The translations under genes and the position numbers were made by a program. From the NCBI GenBank assembly GCA_963789535.1, contig CAWBKU010000002.1, positions 16,663-80,662 on the forward strand: 64,000 bases of DNA, written 5' to 3'. The notes beneath the pieces were generated by a model. It was not told the origin of the DNA, did not search any database, and was given only the letters and a program-made list of their open reading frames with translations. Within the stretch, counting starts at the first letter, position 1; each line of letters starts with the position of its first letter. Below, in pieces: positions 42,553-53,492 of this stretch. The DNA is from CAVXHQ01 sp963789535 (lineage in GTDB: Bacteria; Pseudomonadota; Alphaproteobacteria; Rhodobacterales; Rhodobacteraceae).

Positions 42553-43638
42553 ATGGCAGCAGCAGAAATACTGATGATGAATGACCGCAAGTCGGCAGAC
42601 AAGCAAAAGGCCCTGGACAGCGCGCTGGCGCAGATCGAGCGGCAGTTCGGCAAGGGCTCGATCATGCGGCTCGGGGGCGAGAACAAGCTGCCCGATATCG
42701 AGGCGACCTCGACCGGCTCTCTCGGCCTCGACATCGCCCTCGGCATCGGCGGGCTGCCCAAGGGGCGGATCGTCGAGATCTACGGCCCCGAAAGCTCGGG
42801 CAAGACGACGCTGACGCTGCATGCCATCGCCGAGGAACAGAAGAAGGGCGGGGTCTGCGCCTTCGTCGACGCCGAACACGCCTTCGATCCGGGCTATGCC
42901 AAGAAGCTCGGGGTGAACCTCGACGAATTACTGATCTCGCAGCCCGATACGGGTGAGCAGGGTCTCGAGATCGTCGATACGCTCGTGCGTTCGGGTGCTG
43001 TCAGCATGATCGTGGTCGATTCGGTCGCGGCGCTGACGCCCAAGAGCGAGCTCGAGGGCGACATGGGCGACAGCTCGGTCGGCGTGCACGCCCGCCTGAT
43101 GAGCCAGGCGATGCGCAAGCTTACCGGTTCGATCAGCAAGTCCAACTGCATGGTCATCTTCATCAACCAGATCAGGATGAAGATCGGCGTGATGTTCGGT
43201 TCTCCCGAGACGACGACGGGCGGCAATGCCCTGAAATTCTACGCCTCCGTCCGCCTCGACATCCGCCGCATCGGTGCCGTCAAGGACCGCGAGGAGGTCG
43301 TGGGCAACACCACGCGCGTGAAGGTCGTCAAGAACAAGGTGGCGCCGCCGTTCAAGCAGGTCGAGTTCGACATCATGTACGGCGAGGGTATCTCGAAGAC
43401 GGGCGAGATCATCGACCTCGGCGTCAAGGCCGGGATCGTCGAGAAGTCGGGCTCGTGGTTCAGCTATGGCGACCAGCGGATCGGTCAGGGGCGCGAGAAT
43501 GCCAAGACGTTCCTCAAGGAGAACCCCGGCATCTCGTGGGAGATCGAGGACAAGATCAGGGCCGCCAACGGCCTCGAGTTCGACATCGCACCGGGTGAGC
43601 GGGACGAGGACGACACCGCCGAGATGATCGACGGCTGA
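42553..43638 (+). CDS. recA: Recombinase RecA
   Basis: The 361-residue protein binds single-stranded DNA, drives homologous pairing and activates LexA self-cleavage. It contains Walker A GPESSGKTTLTLH, the signature ALKFYASVRLDIRRIG, the L1/L2 region (MSQAMRKLTGSISKSNC to GSPETTTGGNA) and an acidic C-terminus (DEDDTAEMIDG). The ATG at 42553 follows GAGGA. A SOS box lies in the promoter region and a strong terminator follows, so it is monocistronic and LexA-controlled. Confidence 0.99.
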   Translation: MAAAEILMMNDRKSADKQKALDSALAQIERQFGKGSIMRLGGENKLPDIEATSTGSLGLDIALGIGGLPKGRIVEIYGPESSGKTTLTLHAIAEEQKKGGVCAFVDAEHAFDPGYAKKLGVNLDELLISQPDTGEQGLEIVDTLVRSGAVSMIVVDSVAALTPKSELEGDMGDSSVGVHARLMSQAMRKLTGSISKSNCMVIFINQIRMKIGVMFGSPETTTGGNALKFYASVRLDIRRIGAVKDREEVVGNTTRVKVVKNKVAPPFKQVEFDIMYGEGISKTGEIIDLGVKAGIVEKSGSWFSYGDQRIGQGRENAKTFLKENPGISWEIEDKIRAANGLEFDIAPGERDEDDTAEMIDG

Positions 43639-43662
43639 GACCCCTCGCGGTCACGTTTATAA

Positions 43663-43690
43663 GGGGCGTCGGGCAACCGGCGCCCCGTTT
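43663..43690 (+). terminator. Rho-independent terminator of recA
   Basis: GGGGCGTCGG-GCAA-CCGGCGCCCC is a 10 bp stem (one G-U) with a GCAA tetraloop, followed by GTTTGC, 25 bp past the recA stop. Confidence 0.8.
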
Positions 43691-43765
43691 GCATCTGCGG
43701 CAATGGACAAGGCCCCGCTGCGGCGGCTACACCCTGCGGACCCGCCTCTGACCCCGGAATTTGCC

Positions 43766-46399
43766 ATGACCAGCCTCGCCGATATCCGTTCCACCTTCCT
43801 CGGGTTCTTCGAGCGTCATGGCCACGCGCGCGTGGACTCCTCGCCGCTGGTGCCGCGCAACGATCCGACGCTGATGTTCACCAATTCGGGCATGGTGCAG
43901 TTCAAGAACCTGTTCACCGGCGCCGAACACCGCGACTACGTGCGTGCGACGACCAGCCAGAAGTGCGTGCGCGCGGGCGGCAAGCACAACGACCTCGACA
44001 ACGTCGGCATGACGGCGCGGCATCTGACGTTCTTCGAGATGCTCGGCAACTTCTCGTTCGGCGACTATTTCAAGGAACAGGCGATCGCCTTTGCCTGGGA
44101 ACTGCTGACCCGCGATTTCGACATCGACCCCGGCCGCCTGACGGTCACGGTCTATCACACCGACGACGCGGCGGCGGACCTGTGGCGGCGGATCGCGGGC
44201 CTGCCCGATCAGCGGATCATCCGCATCGCCAGCGACGACAACTTCTGGCGCATGGGCCCGACCGGGCCCTGCGGTCCCAGCACCGAGATCTTCTTCGATC
44301 ACGGCGATCATATCCCCGGCGGCCCCCCGGGCAGCGCGGACGAGAACGGCGACCGGTTCATCGAGATCTGGAACAACGTCTTCATGCAGAACGAGCAGTT
44401 CGAGGACGGCACGATGCGCCCCCTCGAGATGCAGTCGATCGACACCGGCATGGGCCTCGAGCGGTTCGCGTCGATCCTTCAGGGCACCAACAACGTCTTC
44501 GAGACCGACCTGATGCGCGCCCTCGTCGAGGCCTCGGCACATGCGACCTCGACCGACGTGGGCCCCGACCATATCGTCCACCACCGCGTCATTGCCGACC
44601 ATCTGCGCTCGACGTCGTTCCTCATCGCCGAGGGCGTCCTGCCGTCGAACGAGGGGCGCGGCTATGTCCTGCGCCGGATCATGCGCCGCGCGATGCGGCA
44701 TGCGCATCTGCTGGGTGCCGCGGATCCGGTGATGCACCGCCTGGTGCCTGCGCTGGTGCGGCAGATGGGCGACGCATACCCGGAGTTGCGGCAGGGTCAG
44801 GCAGTGATCGAAGAGACGCTGCGCGCCGAGGAGACCCGGTTCAGGACGACGCTCGATCGTGGGCTGAAACTCCTCGACGAGGCGATCGGCGGGATCGCCG
44901 AGGATGCAGACCTGCCGGGCGAGACGGCCTTCAAGCTCTACGATACCTACGGCTTCCCCCTCGACCTCACGCAGGACGCCCTGCGCGATAGGGGGCGCGG
45001 CGTGGATACGGCCGGGTTCGATGCGGCGATGGCCGCGCAAAAGGCGCAGGCACGCGCGGCATGGTCCGGGACGGGGGCGGCGGCGGACGATGCGCTGTGG
45101 CTCGATCTGGCGGACCGGCATGGCGCGACCGAGTTCCTCGGCTACGAGACGGAACGCGCCGAGGGTCAGATCCTGTCGGTGACGGGTGAGGGCGACACGG
45201 TGCAGGTGGTCCTGAACCAGACGCCGTTCTATGCCGAGGCGGGTGGTCAGGTCGGTGACACCGGGACGCTGACGACCGAGACGGGCACCGTCGAGATCAC
45301 CGACACCCGCAAGATCGCGGGTCTGTTCGTTCACATTGGAAAAATCAAAAAAGGAAGTGTTGCCAGGGGACAAGGCGCCGTCCTTGAAGTGGATCATGCG
45401 CGGCGTTCGATGATCCGGGCGACCCATTCGGGCACCCACCTGCTGCACGAGGCGCTGCGGTGTGCCCTTGGCGATCACGTCGCACAGCGCGGCTCGCTCA
45501 ACGCGCCGGACCGGTTGCGCTTCGACTTCAGTCATGGTGCGGCCCTGACGCTCGAGGAGATTGCGCGTATCGAAGCAGAGGTGAACGCCCTCATCCGTCA
45601 GAACACGCCGGTCAGCACGCGCATCATGACGCCGGACGACGCCCGCGCCATCGGCGCACAGGCGCTGTTCGGCGAGAAGTACGGCGACGAGGTGCGGGTG
45701 GTGTCGATGGGCCGCCGCGACGGCTCGGGCAAGGGTACGGACGGCGTGACGTACAGTCTGGAACTCTGCGGCGGCACGCATGTGGTCCGGACCGGCGACA
45801 TCGGCGCCTTCGTGCTGCTGGGCGACAGCGCATCGAGTGCTGGCGTGCGCCGGATCGAGGCGCTGACCGGGCAGGCAGCACTCGACTATCTGCGGGCGCA
45901 GGATCACCGTCTGGCGGAGGTTGCGCTGGCGTTGAAGGCGCCGGCGGCAGAGGCGGCCACCCGGGTCCGGGGCCTCGTGGCCGAGCGCAGGGCCCTGACG
46001 GCAGAGGTCGCCGAGTTGAAGCGCAGGCTGGCCGTCGCGGGACCGGGCGCGGCAGAGGAAACACGCGATATCAATGGGATGAAGTTCAAGGCCCAGGTTC
46101 TATCGGGCGTAACGGGCAAGGATTTGCCCGGGATGGTCGACGCCTTCAAGGCAGAGATCGGGTCGGGCGCGGTGCTGCTCATCGCGGATGCCGACGGCAA
46201 GGCGGCGGTGGCGGCAGGCGTCACCGCGGATCTTGCCGCGCGACTTTCCGCGGTCGATCTGCTGCGCGCGGCTGTCACGGCCCTTGGCGGCAAGGGCGGC
46301 GGTGGCAGGCCGGAACTGGCGCAGGGTGGTGCTGCCTCGGCCGAGAAGGCGGACGACGCCATCGCGGCGGCCATCGCCGTGATGGAGGGCACGCAATGA
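43766..46399 (+). CDS. alaS: Alanyl-tRNA synthetase
   Basis: The 877-residue enzyme charges tRNA-Ala. It starts MTSLADIRSTFLGFFERHGH, with aminoacylation motifs in FTNSGMVQFKNLF and GPTGPCGPSTEIFFDHG. The editing domain zinc ligands are in ATHSGTHLLHEALR and LCGGTHVVRTGDIG, and the C-terminal oligomerisation/DHHA1 domain follows (GGKGGGGRPELAQGG). Length and order are normal. A short AT-rich run at 45339-45358 uses rare codons, unlike the surrounding gene. It overlaps the following DUF1330 gene (ATGA). Confidence 0.98.
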   Translation: MTSLADIRSTFLGFFERHGHARVDSSPLVPRNDPTLMFTNSGMVQFKNLFTGAEHRDYVRATTSQKCVRAGGKHNDLDNVGMTARHLTFFEMLGNFSFGDYFKEQAIAFAWELLTRDFDIDPGRLTVTVYHTDDAAADLWRRIAGLPDQRIIRIASDDNFWRMGPTGPCGPSTEIFFDHGDHIPGGPPGSADENGDRFIEIWNNVFMQNEQFEDGTMRPLEMQSIDTGMGLERFASILQGTNNVFETDLMRALVEASAHATSTDVGPDHIVHHRVIADHLRSTSFLIAEGVLPSNEGRGYVLRRIMRRAMRHAHLLGAADPVMHRLVPALVRQMGDAYPELRQGQAVIEETLRAEETRFRTTLDRGLKLLDEAIGGIAEDADLPGETAFKLYDTYGFPLDLTQDALRDRGRGVDTAGFDAAMAAQKAQARAAWSGTGAAADDALWLDLADRHGATEFLGYETERAEGQILSVTGEGDTVQVVLNQTPFYAEAGGQVGDTGTLTTETGTVEITDTRKIAGLFVHIGKIKKGSVARGQGAVLEVDHARRSMIRATHSGTHLLHEALRCALGDHVAQRGSLNAPDRLRFDFSHGAALTLEEIARIEAEVNALIRQNTPVSTRIMTPDDARAIGAQALFGEKYGDEVRVVSMGRRDGSGKGTDGVTYSLELCGGTHVVRTGDIGAFVLLGDSASSAGVRRIEALTGQAALDYLRAQDHRLAEVALALKAPAAEAATRVRGLVAERRALTAEVAELKRRLAVAGPGAAEETRDINGMKFKAQVLSGVTGKDLPGMVDAFKAEIGSGAVLLIADADGKAAVAAGVTADLAARLSAVDLLRAAVTALGGKGGGGRPELAQGGAASAEKADDAIAAAIAVMEGTQ

Positions 46400-46683
46400 C
46401 CGCCCTCTGGATCGCCCATGTCGCCGTGACCGACGCCGACCGATATGCCGAATACGCGCGTCGCGCGACGGATGCCATCGCGGCACATGGTGGCGTGTTT
46501 CTGGCGCGCGGCGGCACCTATGAACAGCTCGAGGGGCCTGACCGTCCGCGCAACGTCGTGGCGCGGTTCCCGAGCCTTGCCGCGGCGCATGAGTGCTATT
46601 TTTCGGCGGCCTATCAGGAGGCGCTGTCTTTTGCCAAGGGCGCCGCCGACCGGGAACTGGTCCTCGTCGAAGAGGTGCCATGA
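46396..46683 (+). CDS. DUF1330 family protein
   Basis: The 95-residue protein (MTALWIAHVAVTDADRYAEYARR to LVLVEEVP) has the DUF1330 dimeric alpha/beta-barrel pattern, with GGVFLARGGTYEQLEG, RNVVARFPSLAAAHECYFSAAYQEAL. Its function is unknown. The start overlaps the alaS stop and its own stop overlaps the following MOSC gene, so all three are translationally coupled. Confidence 0.9.
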   Translation: MTALWIAHVAVTDADRYAEYARRATDAIAAHGGVFLARGGTYEQLEGPDRPRNVVARFPSLAAAHECYFSAAYQEALSFAKGAADRELVLVEEVP

Positions 46684-47147
46684 GCGAGATCGCCCGCCTT
46701 CTGGCGACGCATGCCGGGCCGGGGCGGATCGACTGGATCGGGCTGCGGCCCGCCCGCCTCGGGCCGATGCAAGTGGTCGAAAGGGCCGACCTGCGTCTCA
46801 CCGGCCTCGTCGGGGACCGGGGGCGCAGGGGCAAGCGGGCGGTGACGCTCATCCAGGCCGAACATCTGCCGGTGATCGCGGCGCTGGCGCATGTCGGCGC
46901 CATCGTCCCCGAAACCCTCCGGCGCAATATCGTCGTCTCGGGCATCAACCTGACGGCGCTGCACAATCATCCGGTGCGGATCGGCACGGCACTGCTGCGG
47001 TTCACCACGATCTGCGCGCCGTGCAGCCGGATGGAGGCCGCCCTCGGAACCGGCGGCTACAACGCGATGCGCGGCCACGGCGGCTGGTGCGCCGAGGTGC
47101 TGGAGGAGGGCGAGATCGCCGTGGGGGATGCGGTCGTGCGCGGCTAG
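46680..47147 (+). CDS. MOSC domain protein
   Basis: The 155-residue protein has the MOSC (molybdenum cofactor sulfurase C-terminal) pattern: GLVGDRGRRGKRAVTLIQAEH, VPETLRRNIVVSGINLTAL and the conserved Cys region TTICAPCSRMEAALG. MOSC proteins act in sulfur transfer to the molybdenum cofactor or in reduction of N-hydroxylated compounds. Start ATG 46680 overlaps the DUF1330 stop by four bases. The substrate is unknown. Confidence 0.9.
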   Translation: MSEIARLLATHAGPGRIDWIGLRPARLGPMQVVERADLRLTGLVGDRGRRGKRAVTLIQAEHLPVIAALAHVGAIVPETLRRNIVVSGINLTALHNHPVRIGTALLRFTTICAPCSRMEAALGTGGYNAMRGHGGWCAEVLEEGEIAVGDAVVRG

Positions 47148-47148
47148 G

Positions 47149-47195
47149 GTCGATTTCTTTCAAAGAAATCGACGTCGAAATCTATGATAGATTTC
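47149..47195. repeat. Two-hairpin intergenic repeat, copy 3
   Basis: GTCGATTTCTTT-C-AAAGAAATCGAC (47149-47173, perfect 12 bp arms) is followed by GTC and GAAATCTA-TGA-TAGATTTC (47177-47195). It lies between the convergent MOSC and typA genes, starting inside the last bases before them, and is likely to work as a two-way terminator. Confidence 0.78.
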
Positions 47196-47202
47196 GTCTT
47201 CA

Positions 47203-49020
<1,818 letters not shown>

Positions 49021-49221
49021 GGCGGGCCTCGATGGTTTCGCTGCGCCCTTACCCCGCAGCACCGCGGAAGGCCAGTGCCAAAGCTGCGCTGCGGCAGCGC
49101 CGGGCCGGGATGCAACAGAACCCTTGCCGATCGTCCCGGGCGCTTGATCGCGCGGCGGTTTGGCGCGACAGTGACGGCACACCCGCCCGATCACGAGGCG
49201 GGACCAAAGGCAGAGGCAGGT

Positions 49222-50040
49222 ATGGACGGCAGCATCCCCCCGGTGATCGGGGCGTCTTTCGAGGGCGCCCAGGCGCTCGAGCGCAAGATCGACCAGCTCA
49301 TGAAACTCATGGGCGAGAACGTGACGCTCCAGCGGATCGCGGAACTGGAGGCGGGCAATATCTGCCGGTTCGGGCACCACGGGCGCGAGGTCGCCCTGAC
49401 GCTGCCCGATGCGCAGCGCGACTATCTCCAGCGCACGGTCCTGAACCACCGGACGTTCTACGAGACGCGGCAACTTGGCCTGCTCTACGACAAGGGGATC
49501 GTGACGCCGGGTACGACGGTCTGCGACGTCGGTGCCAATTTCGGCAACCATACGGTCTACTTCGGTGCCATCCTGCGCGCGGGCCGGGTCATCGCGTTCG
49601 AGCCGCAGGACTATTCGTTCAAGGCGCTGCGGCAGAACATGGCGCTCAATGGCATCGACACGGGCCGCGCCGTCAATGCGATGGTCGGGCCGGTGGCGGG
49701 ACACGGGCGGCTGATCTCGTTCAACCCGTCGAACCTCGGCGCGACGAGCTACAAATCCGACCCCAATGGCGAGGTGCCGATGGTCTGCCTCGACGAGGCG
49801 CTGTCGGCGGAAGAGCAGGCGCGGCTGTCGCTGTTGAAGATCGACGTGGAGGGGATGGAAAAGGATGTGCTCTGGGGGGCGACCGAACTCTTGGGCCGCT
49901 ACCGCCCGGCGATCTGGGTCGGCACGGTGCCGCGCAGCGGTGCCCTGGCGCTGATGAAAGAGTTTCTGGCGCCCTTCGGCTATATCTCCGAGGCGCTGTC
50001 GCCGAACGACCATCTGTTCACCGCGCAGCCCAAGTCCTGA
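49222..50040 (+). CDS. FkbM family methyltransferase
   Basis: The 272-residue protein starts MDGSIPPVIGASFEGAQAL and has the FkbM domain: TVCDVGANFGNHTVYFGAIL (SAM motif I), GRVIAFEPQDYSFKALRQNM, then LLKIDVEGMEKDVLWGATEL and a C-terminal helical tail. An N-terminal coiled-coil-like segment (ALERKIDQLMKLMGENVTLQRI) is unusual for the family. FkbM enzymes O-methylate polyketides or glycans; the substrate here is unknown. Shares only weak similarity with the second FkbM gene in this window at 58628. Confidence 0.9.
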   Translation: MDGSIPPVIGASFEGAQALERKIDQLMKLMGENVTLQRIAELEAGNICRFGHHGREVALTLPDAQRDYLQRTVLNHRTFYETRQLGLLYDKGIVTPGTTVCDVGANFGNHTVYFGAILRAGRVIAFEPQDYSFKALRQNMALNGIDTGRAVNAMVGPVAGHGRLISFNPSNLGATSYKSDPNGEVPMVCLDEALSAEEQARLSLLKIDVEGMEKDVLWGATELLGRYRPAIWVGTVPRSGALALMKEFLAPFGYISEALSPNDHLFTAQPKS

Positions 50041-50042
50041 GG

Positions 50043-50651
50043 TCAGGTGGCGACGTAGCGGTCGCGGCGGTGGTTGACGGCGATCACGAGGTTGAGGACG
50101 AGTGCGCCGAGGAGCGACCACAGGACCACCGGGACGGGGAACAGGAACGCGGCGACGGCGAAGATCGCGGCGTCTGCGATGAGCTGAACATAGCCCGCGC
50201 GAAATCCCGTGCGGTCCTGAACGATGAGCGCGACCACGCCGAGACCGCCGAGCGAACCGCCATGGCGGAACAGCGCCAGAAGGCCCGCGCCCGACACGCT
50301 CCCGAAGGCGAGGGCGGCGAGCCAGGGCGAGAGGGCCGCAAACTCGAACCGGCCCGGCAGGATCGCGCTGACGACCGACAGGACCGTGACGCAGAGGATG
50401 GATTTGAGGGTGAAGACGGACCCGAGCCGAAAGTAGGCGAGGACGTAGAACGGCAGGTTGATGACGAAGAACGCCGCTCCGAAGGACCAGTCGGTCAGAT
50501 AGGAGACGATGACCGCAATCCCGGCGGTCTGGCCGGTGACGAGACCGGCGGTGGTCAGGATGTGCAGGCCGATCCCGGCCATGAAGGCGCCCATGACGAT
50601 GCCCTGTGCGTCATCGAGGGGCGTGTGTTTCGCAGATGGGGTATCCGGCAT
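50043..50651 (-). CDS. YitT family membrane protein
   Basis: The 202-residue protein has five or six transmembrane helices with the YitT (DUF161) pattern: GIVMGAFMAGIGLHILTTAGLVTGQTAGIAV, FVINLPFYVLAYFRLG, and GSLGGLGVVALIVQDRTGFRAG. Function is unknown in most bacteria. It is convergent with the FkbM gene (2 bp apart). Confidence 0.88.
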   Translation of the reverse strand: MPDTPSAKHTPLDDAQGIVMGAFMAGIGLHILTTAGLVTGQTAGIAVIVSYLTDWSFGAAFFVINLPFYVLAYFRLGSVFTLKSILCVTVLSVVSAILPGRFEFAALSPWLAALAFGSVSGAGLLALFRHGGSLGGLGVVALIVQDRTGFRAGYVQLIADAAIFAVAAFLFPVPVVLWSLLGALVLNLVIAVNHRRDRYVAT

Positions 50652-50693
50652 GGGCGGCAGCTAGGTCACTTTGGCTGACCTGTCCAGAGTGGC

Positions 50694-50729
50694 GGGGACA
50701 GGACCGGTCCGCGACCGGCCCCGTTCCCC
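50694..50729. terminator. Large inverted repeat after icd, probable terminator
   Basis: GGGGACAGGACCGGTC-CGC-GACCGGCCCCGTTCCCC is a long hairpin with small mismatches, located 14 bp past the icd stop on the minus strand. There is no clear T run, so it may attenuate rather than terminate. Confidence 0.5.
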
Positions 50730-50742
50730 GACGCGCGCGCGA

Positions 50743-51951
50743 CTACAGCGCCTTTGCCAGATATTCGTCGACCTTCTCGAGATAGCCGATGGTGGTCAGC
50801 CATTTCTGGTCCGGCCCGACCAGCAGCGCCAGATCCTTGGTCATGTGGCCGTCCTCGACCGCCTGCACGGTCACGCGCTCCAGCGTCTCGGCGAATTTCG
50901 CCAGCTCGGCATTGTCGTCGAGCTTGGCGCGGTGCTTGAGACCGCCCGACCACGCATAGATCGACGCGATCGAATTGGTCGAGGTGGCCTTGCCCTGCTG
51001 GTGCTGGCGGTAGTGGCGGGTGACGGTGCCGTGCGCGGCCTCTGCCTCGACGGTCTGGCCGTCGGGCGTCATCAGAACGGACGTCATCAGGCCGAGCGAG
51101 CCGAAGCCCTGCGCCACGGTATCTGACTGCACGTCGCCGTCATAGTTCTTGCACGCCCAGACGTAACCGCCCGACCATTTCATCGCGCTGGCGACCATGT
51201 CGTCGATCAGGCGGTGCTCGTAGGTGATCCCCGCCTTCCTGAACCTGTCGGCGAATTCCTCGTCGAACACCTGCTGGAACAGGTCCTTGAACCGGCCGTC
51301 ATAGGCCTTCAGGATCGTGTTCTTGGTCGACAGATACACCGGCCAGCCCTTGACGAGGCCGTAGTTCATCGAGGCGCGGGCAAAGTCGAGGATCGACTGG
51401 TCGAGGTTGTACATCGCCATCGTCACGCCGGCGCCGGGCGCGTCGAAGACCTCGCGCTCGATCGTCTCGCCGTCCTCGCCGACGAACTTGATCGTCAGTT
51501 TGCCGGGTCCGGGAAAGCGGAAGTCGGTCGCGCGGTACTGGTCGCCATAGGCGTGGCGCCCGACGACGATGGGCTTGGTCCAGCCGGGAACGAGGCGCGG
51601 AACGTTGCGGCAGATGATCGGCTCGCGAAATATCACGCCGCCGAGGATGTTGCGGATCGTGCCGTTCGGGCTGCGCCACATCTTCTTGAGGCCGAATTCC
51701 TCTACCCGGTCCTCGTCGGGGGTGATCGTGGCGCATTTCACGCCGACGCCGTGTCGCTTGATCGCCTCGGCGGCGTCGACGGTGATCTGGTCGTCGGTGC
51801 GGTCGCGCTCCTCGATGCCGAGGTCGTAGTATTTCAGGTCGATGTCGAGGTAGGGCAGGATCAGTTTCTGCTTGATGAAATCCCAGATGATGCGGGTCAT
51901 TTCGTCGCCGTCGAGTTCGACGATCGCGTTGGCTACCTTGATCTTCGACAT
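50743..51951 (-). CDS. icd: NADP-dependent isocitrate dehydrogenase (monomer-fold type II)
   Basis: The 402-residue enzyme oxidises isocitrate to 2-oxoglutarate in the TCA cycle, giving NADPH. It starts MSKIKVANAIVELDGDEMTRIIWDFIKQKLIL, a type II (eukaryote-like) Icd N-terminus, and contains the substrate region SPNGTIRNILGGVIFREPIIC and the coenzyme region DGQTVEAEAAHGTVTRHYRQHQQGKATSTNSI. Length and order are standard. Its promoter must lie in the 180 bp before 51951; nothing regulatory was recognised there. Confidence 0.97.
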   Translation of the reverse strand: MSKIKVANAIVELDGDEMTRIIWDFIKQKLILPYLDIDLKYYDLGIEERDRTDDQITVDAAEAIKRHGVGVKCATITPDEDRVEEFGLKKMWRSPNGTIRNILGGVIFREPIICRNVPRLVPGWTKPIVVGRHAYGDQYRATDFRFPGPGKLTIKFVGEDGETIEREVFDAPGAGVTMAMYNLDQSILDFARASMNYGLVKGWPVYLSTKNTILKAYDGRFKDLFQQVFDEEFADRFRKAGITYEHRLIDDMVASAMKWSGGYVWACKNYDGDVQSDTVAQGFGSLGLMTSVLMTPDGQTVEAEAAHGTVTRHYRQHQQGKATSTNSIASIYAWSGGLKHRAKLDDNAELAKFAETLERVTVQAVEDGHMTKDLALLVGPDQKWLTTIGYLEKVDEYLAKAL

Positions 51952-52127
51952 AGGGTCCTCGGTGCTGGCATTCAGGGTCGCGCGTCTCTTAGCGCAGATG
52001 CGCCCGCGCGGAAAGCCGCGATCCGGACCGTCCGGGACCATGCGAATGGCGCGCCCCCGGGGGGGGACGCGCCAGGGCAGGCCGGTCTCTGGAGGGGGCG
52101 CCGGCCCGCGACCGGCGGGGCCGGGGT

Positions 52128-52541
52128 CTACTCGGCGGTGATGACGGCCATCACGAGGTTGCCGTCCATCCGGAACGGGCCGTCCTCGGTCGCACCCAGC
52201 GTGTATTCGAACACGCCGGTCGCCATGCCGCCCTCTTCGCCGTGGACCATGAGCATCAGCATGTCGCCGGGTGCCACGTCCTCCTGAAGGATGGCGGCGA
52301 CGTCTGTATTGTCGCCCATCCGCAGCGGCGCATAGCCGACGACGGGGCCGGGGGCCATGTCGGCATCGGTGCGGTGCACCACCATCCAGCCGTTGGCGGG
52401 CGCCATCACCATCCCGGCGCTGACGACGCCGTTGGCGACGGATTGGTCCGCGGCATCGACCATCGACATCTCGTGGGCGGCGGCAAGGGCGACCGTGCCG
52501 AGGGTCGCGGCGGCGGCAGCAAGGGTAAAGGTGCGGATCAT
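52128..52541 (-). CDS. DUF7282-like secreted protein
   Basis: The 137-residue protein has a signal peptide (TFTLAAAAATLGTVALAAAH) behind a strong AGGAGGAA site. The mature part (SVANGVVSAGMVMAPANGWMVV, ILQEDVAPGDMLMLMVHGEEG) matches the DUF7282 pattern of small secreted proteins. The function is unknown; it is methionine-rich (11 Met in the mature part), which could fit metal binding. It is monocistronic between icd and the HD-domain gene. Confidence 0.75.
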   Translation of the reverse strand: MIRTFTLAAAAATLGTVALAAAHEMSMVDAADQSVANGVVSAGMVMAPANGWMVVHRTDADMAPGPVVGYAPLRMGDNTDVAAILQEDVAPGDMLMLMVHGEEGGMATGVFEYTLGATEDGPFRMDGNLVMAVITAE

Positions 52542-52805
52542 CGTATTCCTCCTGGATGTCGCGCCGTTCATCGGCGCTGATGGGGGCAACCACGTTCAGA
52601 CCCGCCGAAGAGTTTCACCGCGCCGCCGATATTCCGGATCCGCCGCCGCCGCGGCGATCGGGACCGCCGCGCGTCATGCCGTCGCCCCTAGCTGCCCTTC
52701 GGTCACACCCGGGGCCCGGTCCGGTCGACCGGGTCGTCGCGTCTCGACGGCGGTGCGGCGGATCGATGGGCCGCCTGTCCGCCGAAGGCGGGGCCGGGCC
52801 GTGCC

Positions 52806-53381
52806 TCAGCGGCCCCCGAACCATGCGTCGATGCGATCCTTCATGTGTGCCCACAGCGCGGGCGCGCCGCGCCGCACCTTCGATCCCACGCGCGCCTCGA
52901 GCATCTGCGGCGTCACCCCGTATTCGGACCATGTGCCGCCGCCACTCTCGAGGTTGGACATCACCGGCTGCACCCGGTCGATGGACTTGGCGAAGATCGC
53001 GTCGTCGCTCTCGGCAGCCTCGAATTCGTCCCAGAGGGCGCGGTAGGCGGCCCCCTGATCGGCGGGCAGCAGGCCGAACAGACGGTCGGCGGCGGCGGCC
53101 TCGATGCGCGCCATCTCTACCGGATCGTGGTCGCCGTGGATCGGGTTGTCGCCCGCGTCGATCTCGACCAGATCGTGCAGCAACAGCATCCGCAACACCC
53201 GGTCGATCCGCACGGGCCGGACCGCGTGCTCTGCCATCGTCAGGGCATAGAGCATGATGTGCCAGGAATGCTCGGCCGAATTCTCGCGCCGCGAGGCATC
53301 GTTCAGCGTGGTCCCGCGCAGCACCGACTTGAGCCTGTCCGCCTCGTTCAGAAAGGCGAACTGGGCAGTCAGCCGGTCCAT
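52806..53381 (-). CDS. HD domain protein (HDDC2/YfbR-like)
   Basis: The 191-residue protein has the HD metal-site pattern in order: SAEHSWHIMLYAL (first His), LLLHDLVEIDAGD (H-D) and a later Asp in FAKSIDRVQPV. The HDDC2/YfbR branch hydrolyses deoxynucleoside 5'-monophosphates; substrate here is inferred from family. Start at 53381 (MDRLTAQFAFLN) is typical. It is flanked by unrelated single genes. Confidence 0.88.
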   Translation of the reverse strand: MDRLTAQFAFLNEADRLKSVLRGTTLNDASRRENSAEHSWHIMLYALTMAEHAVRPVRIDRVLRMLLLHDLVEIDAGDNPIHGDHDPVEMARIEAAAADRLFGLLPADQGAAYRALWDEFEAAESDDAIFAKSIDRVQPVMSNLESGGGTWSEYGVTPQMLEARVGSKVRRGAPALWAHMKDRIDAWFGGR

Positions 53382-53492
53382 GGCGATCCGCCCCGCGTCG
53401 CCGACGGATGATCGGGGCCGACACGCCCGGGATGGACGCGGGGCGTCACCTCCGCTGGTCCGCGTCGCCCGTCGATCCAGAGGGTCGCGCCA

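Noticed and set aside
50694..50729. The hairpin after icd as a further copy of the two-hairpin repeat
   Set aside because: Stem sequence, length and layout are different from the three copies; it lacks the second hairpin.
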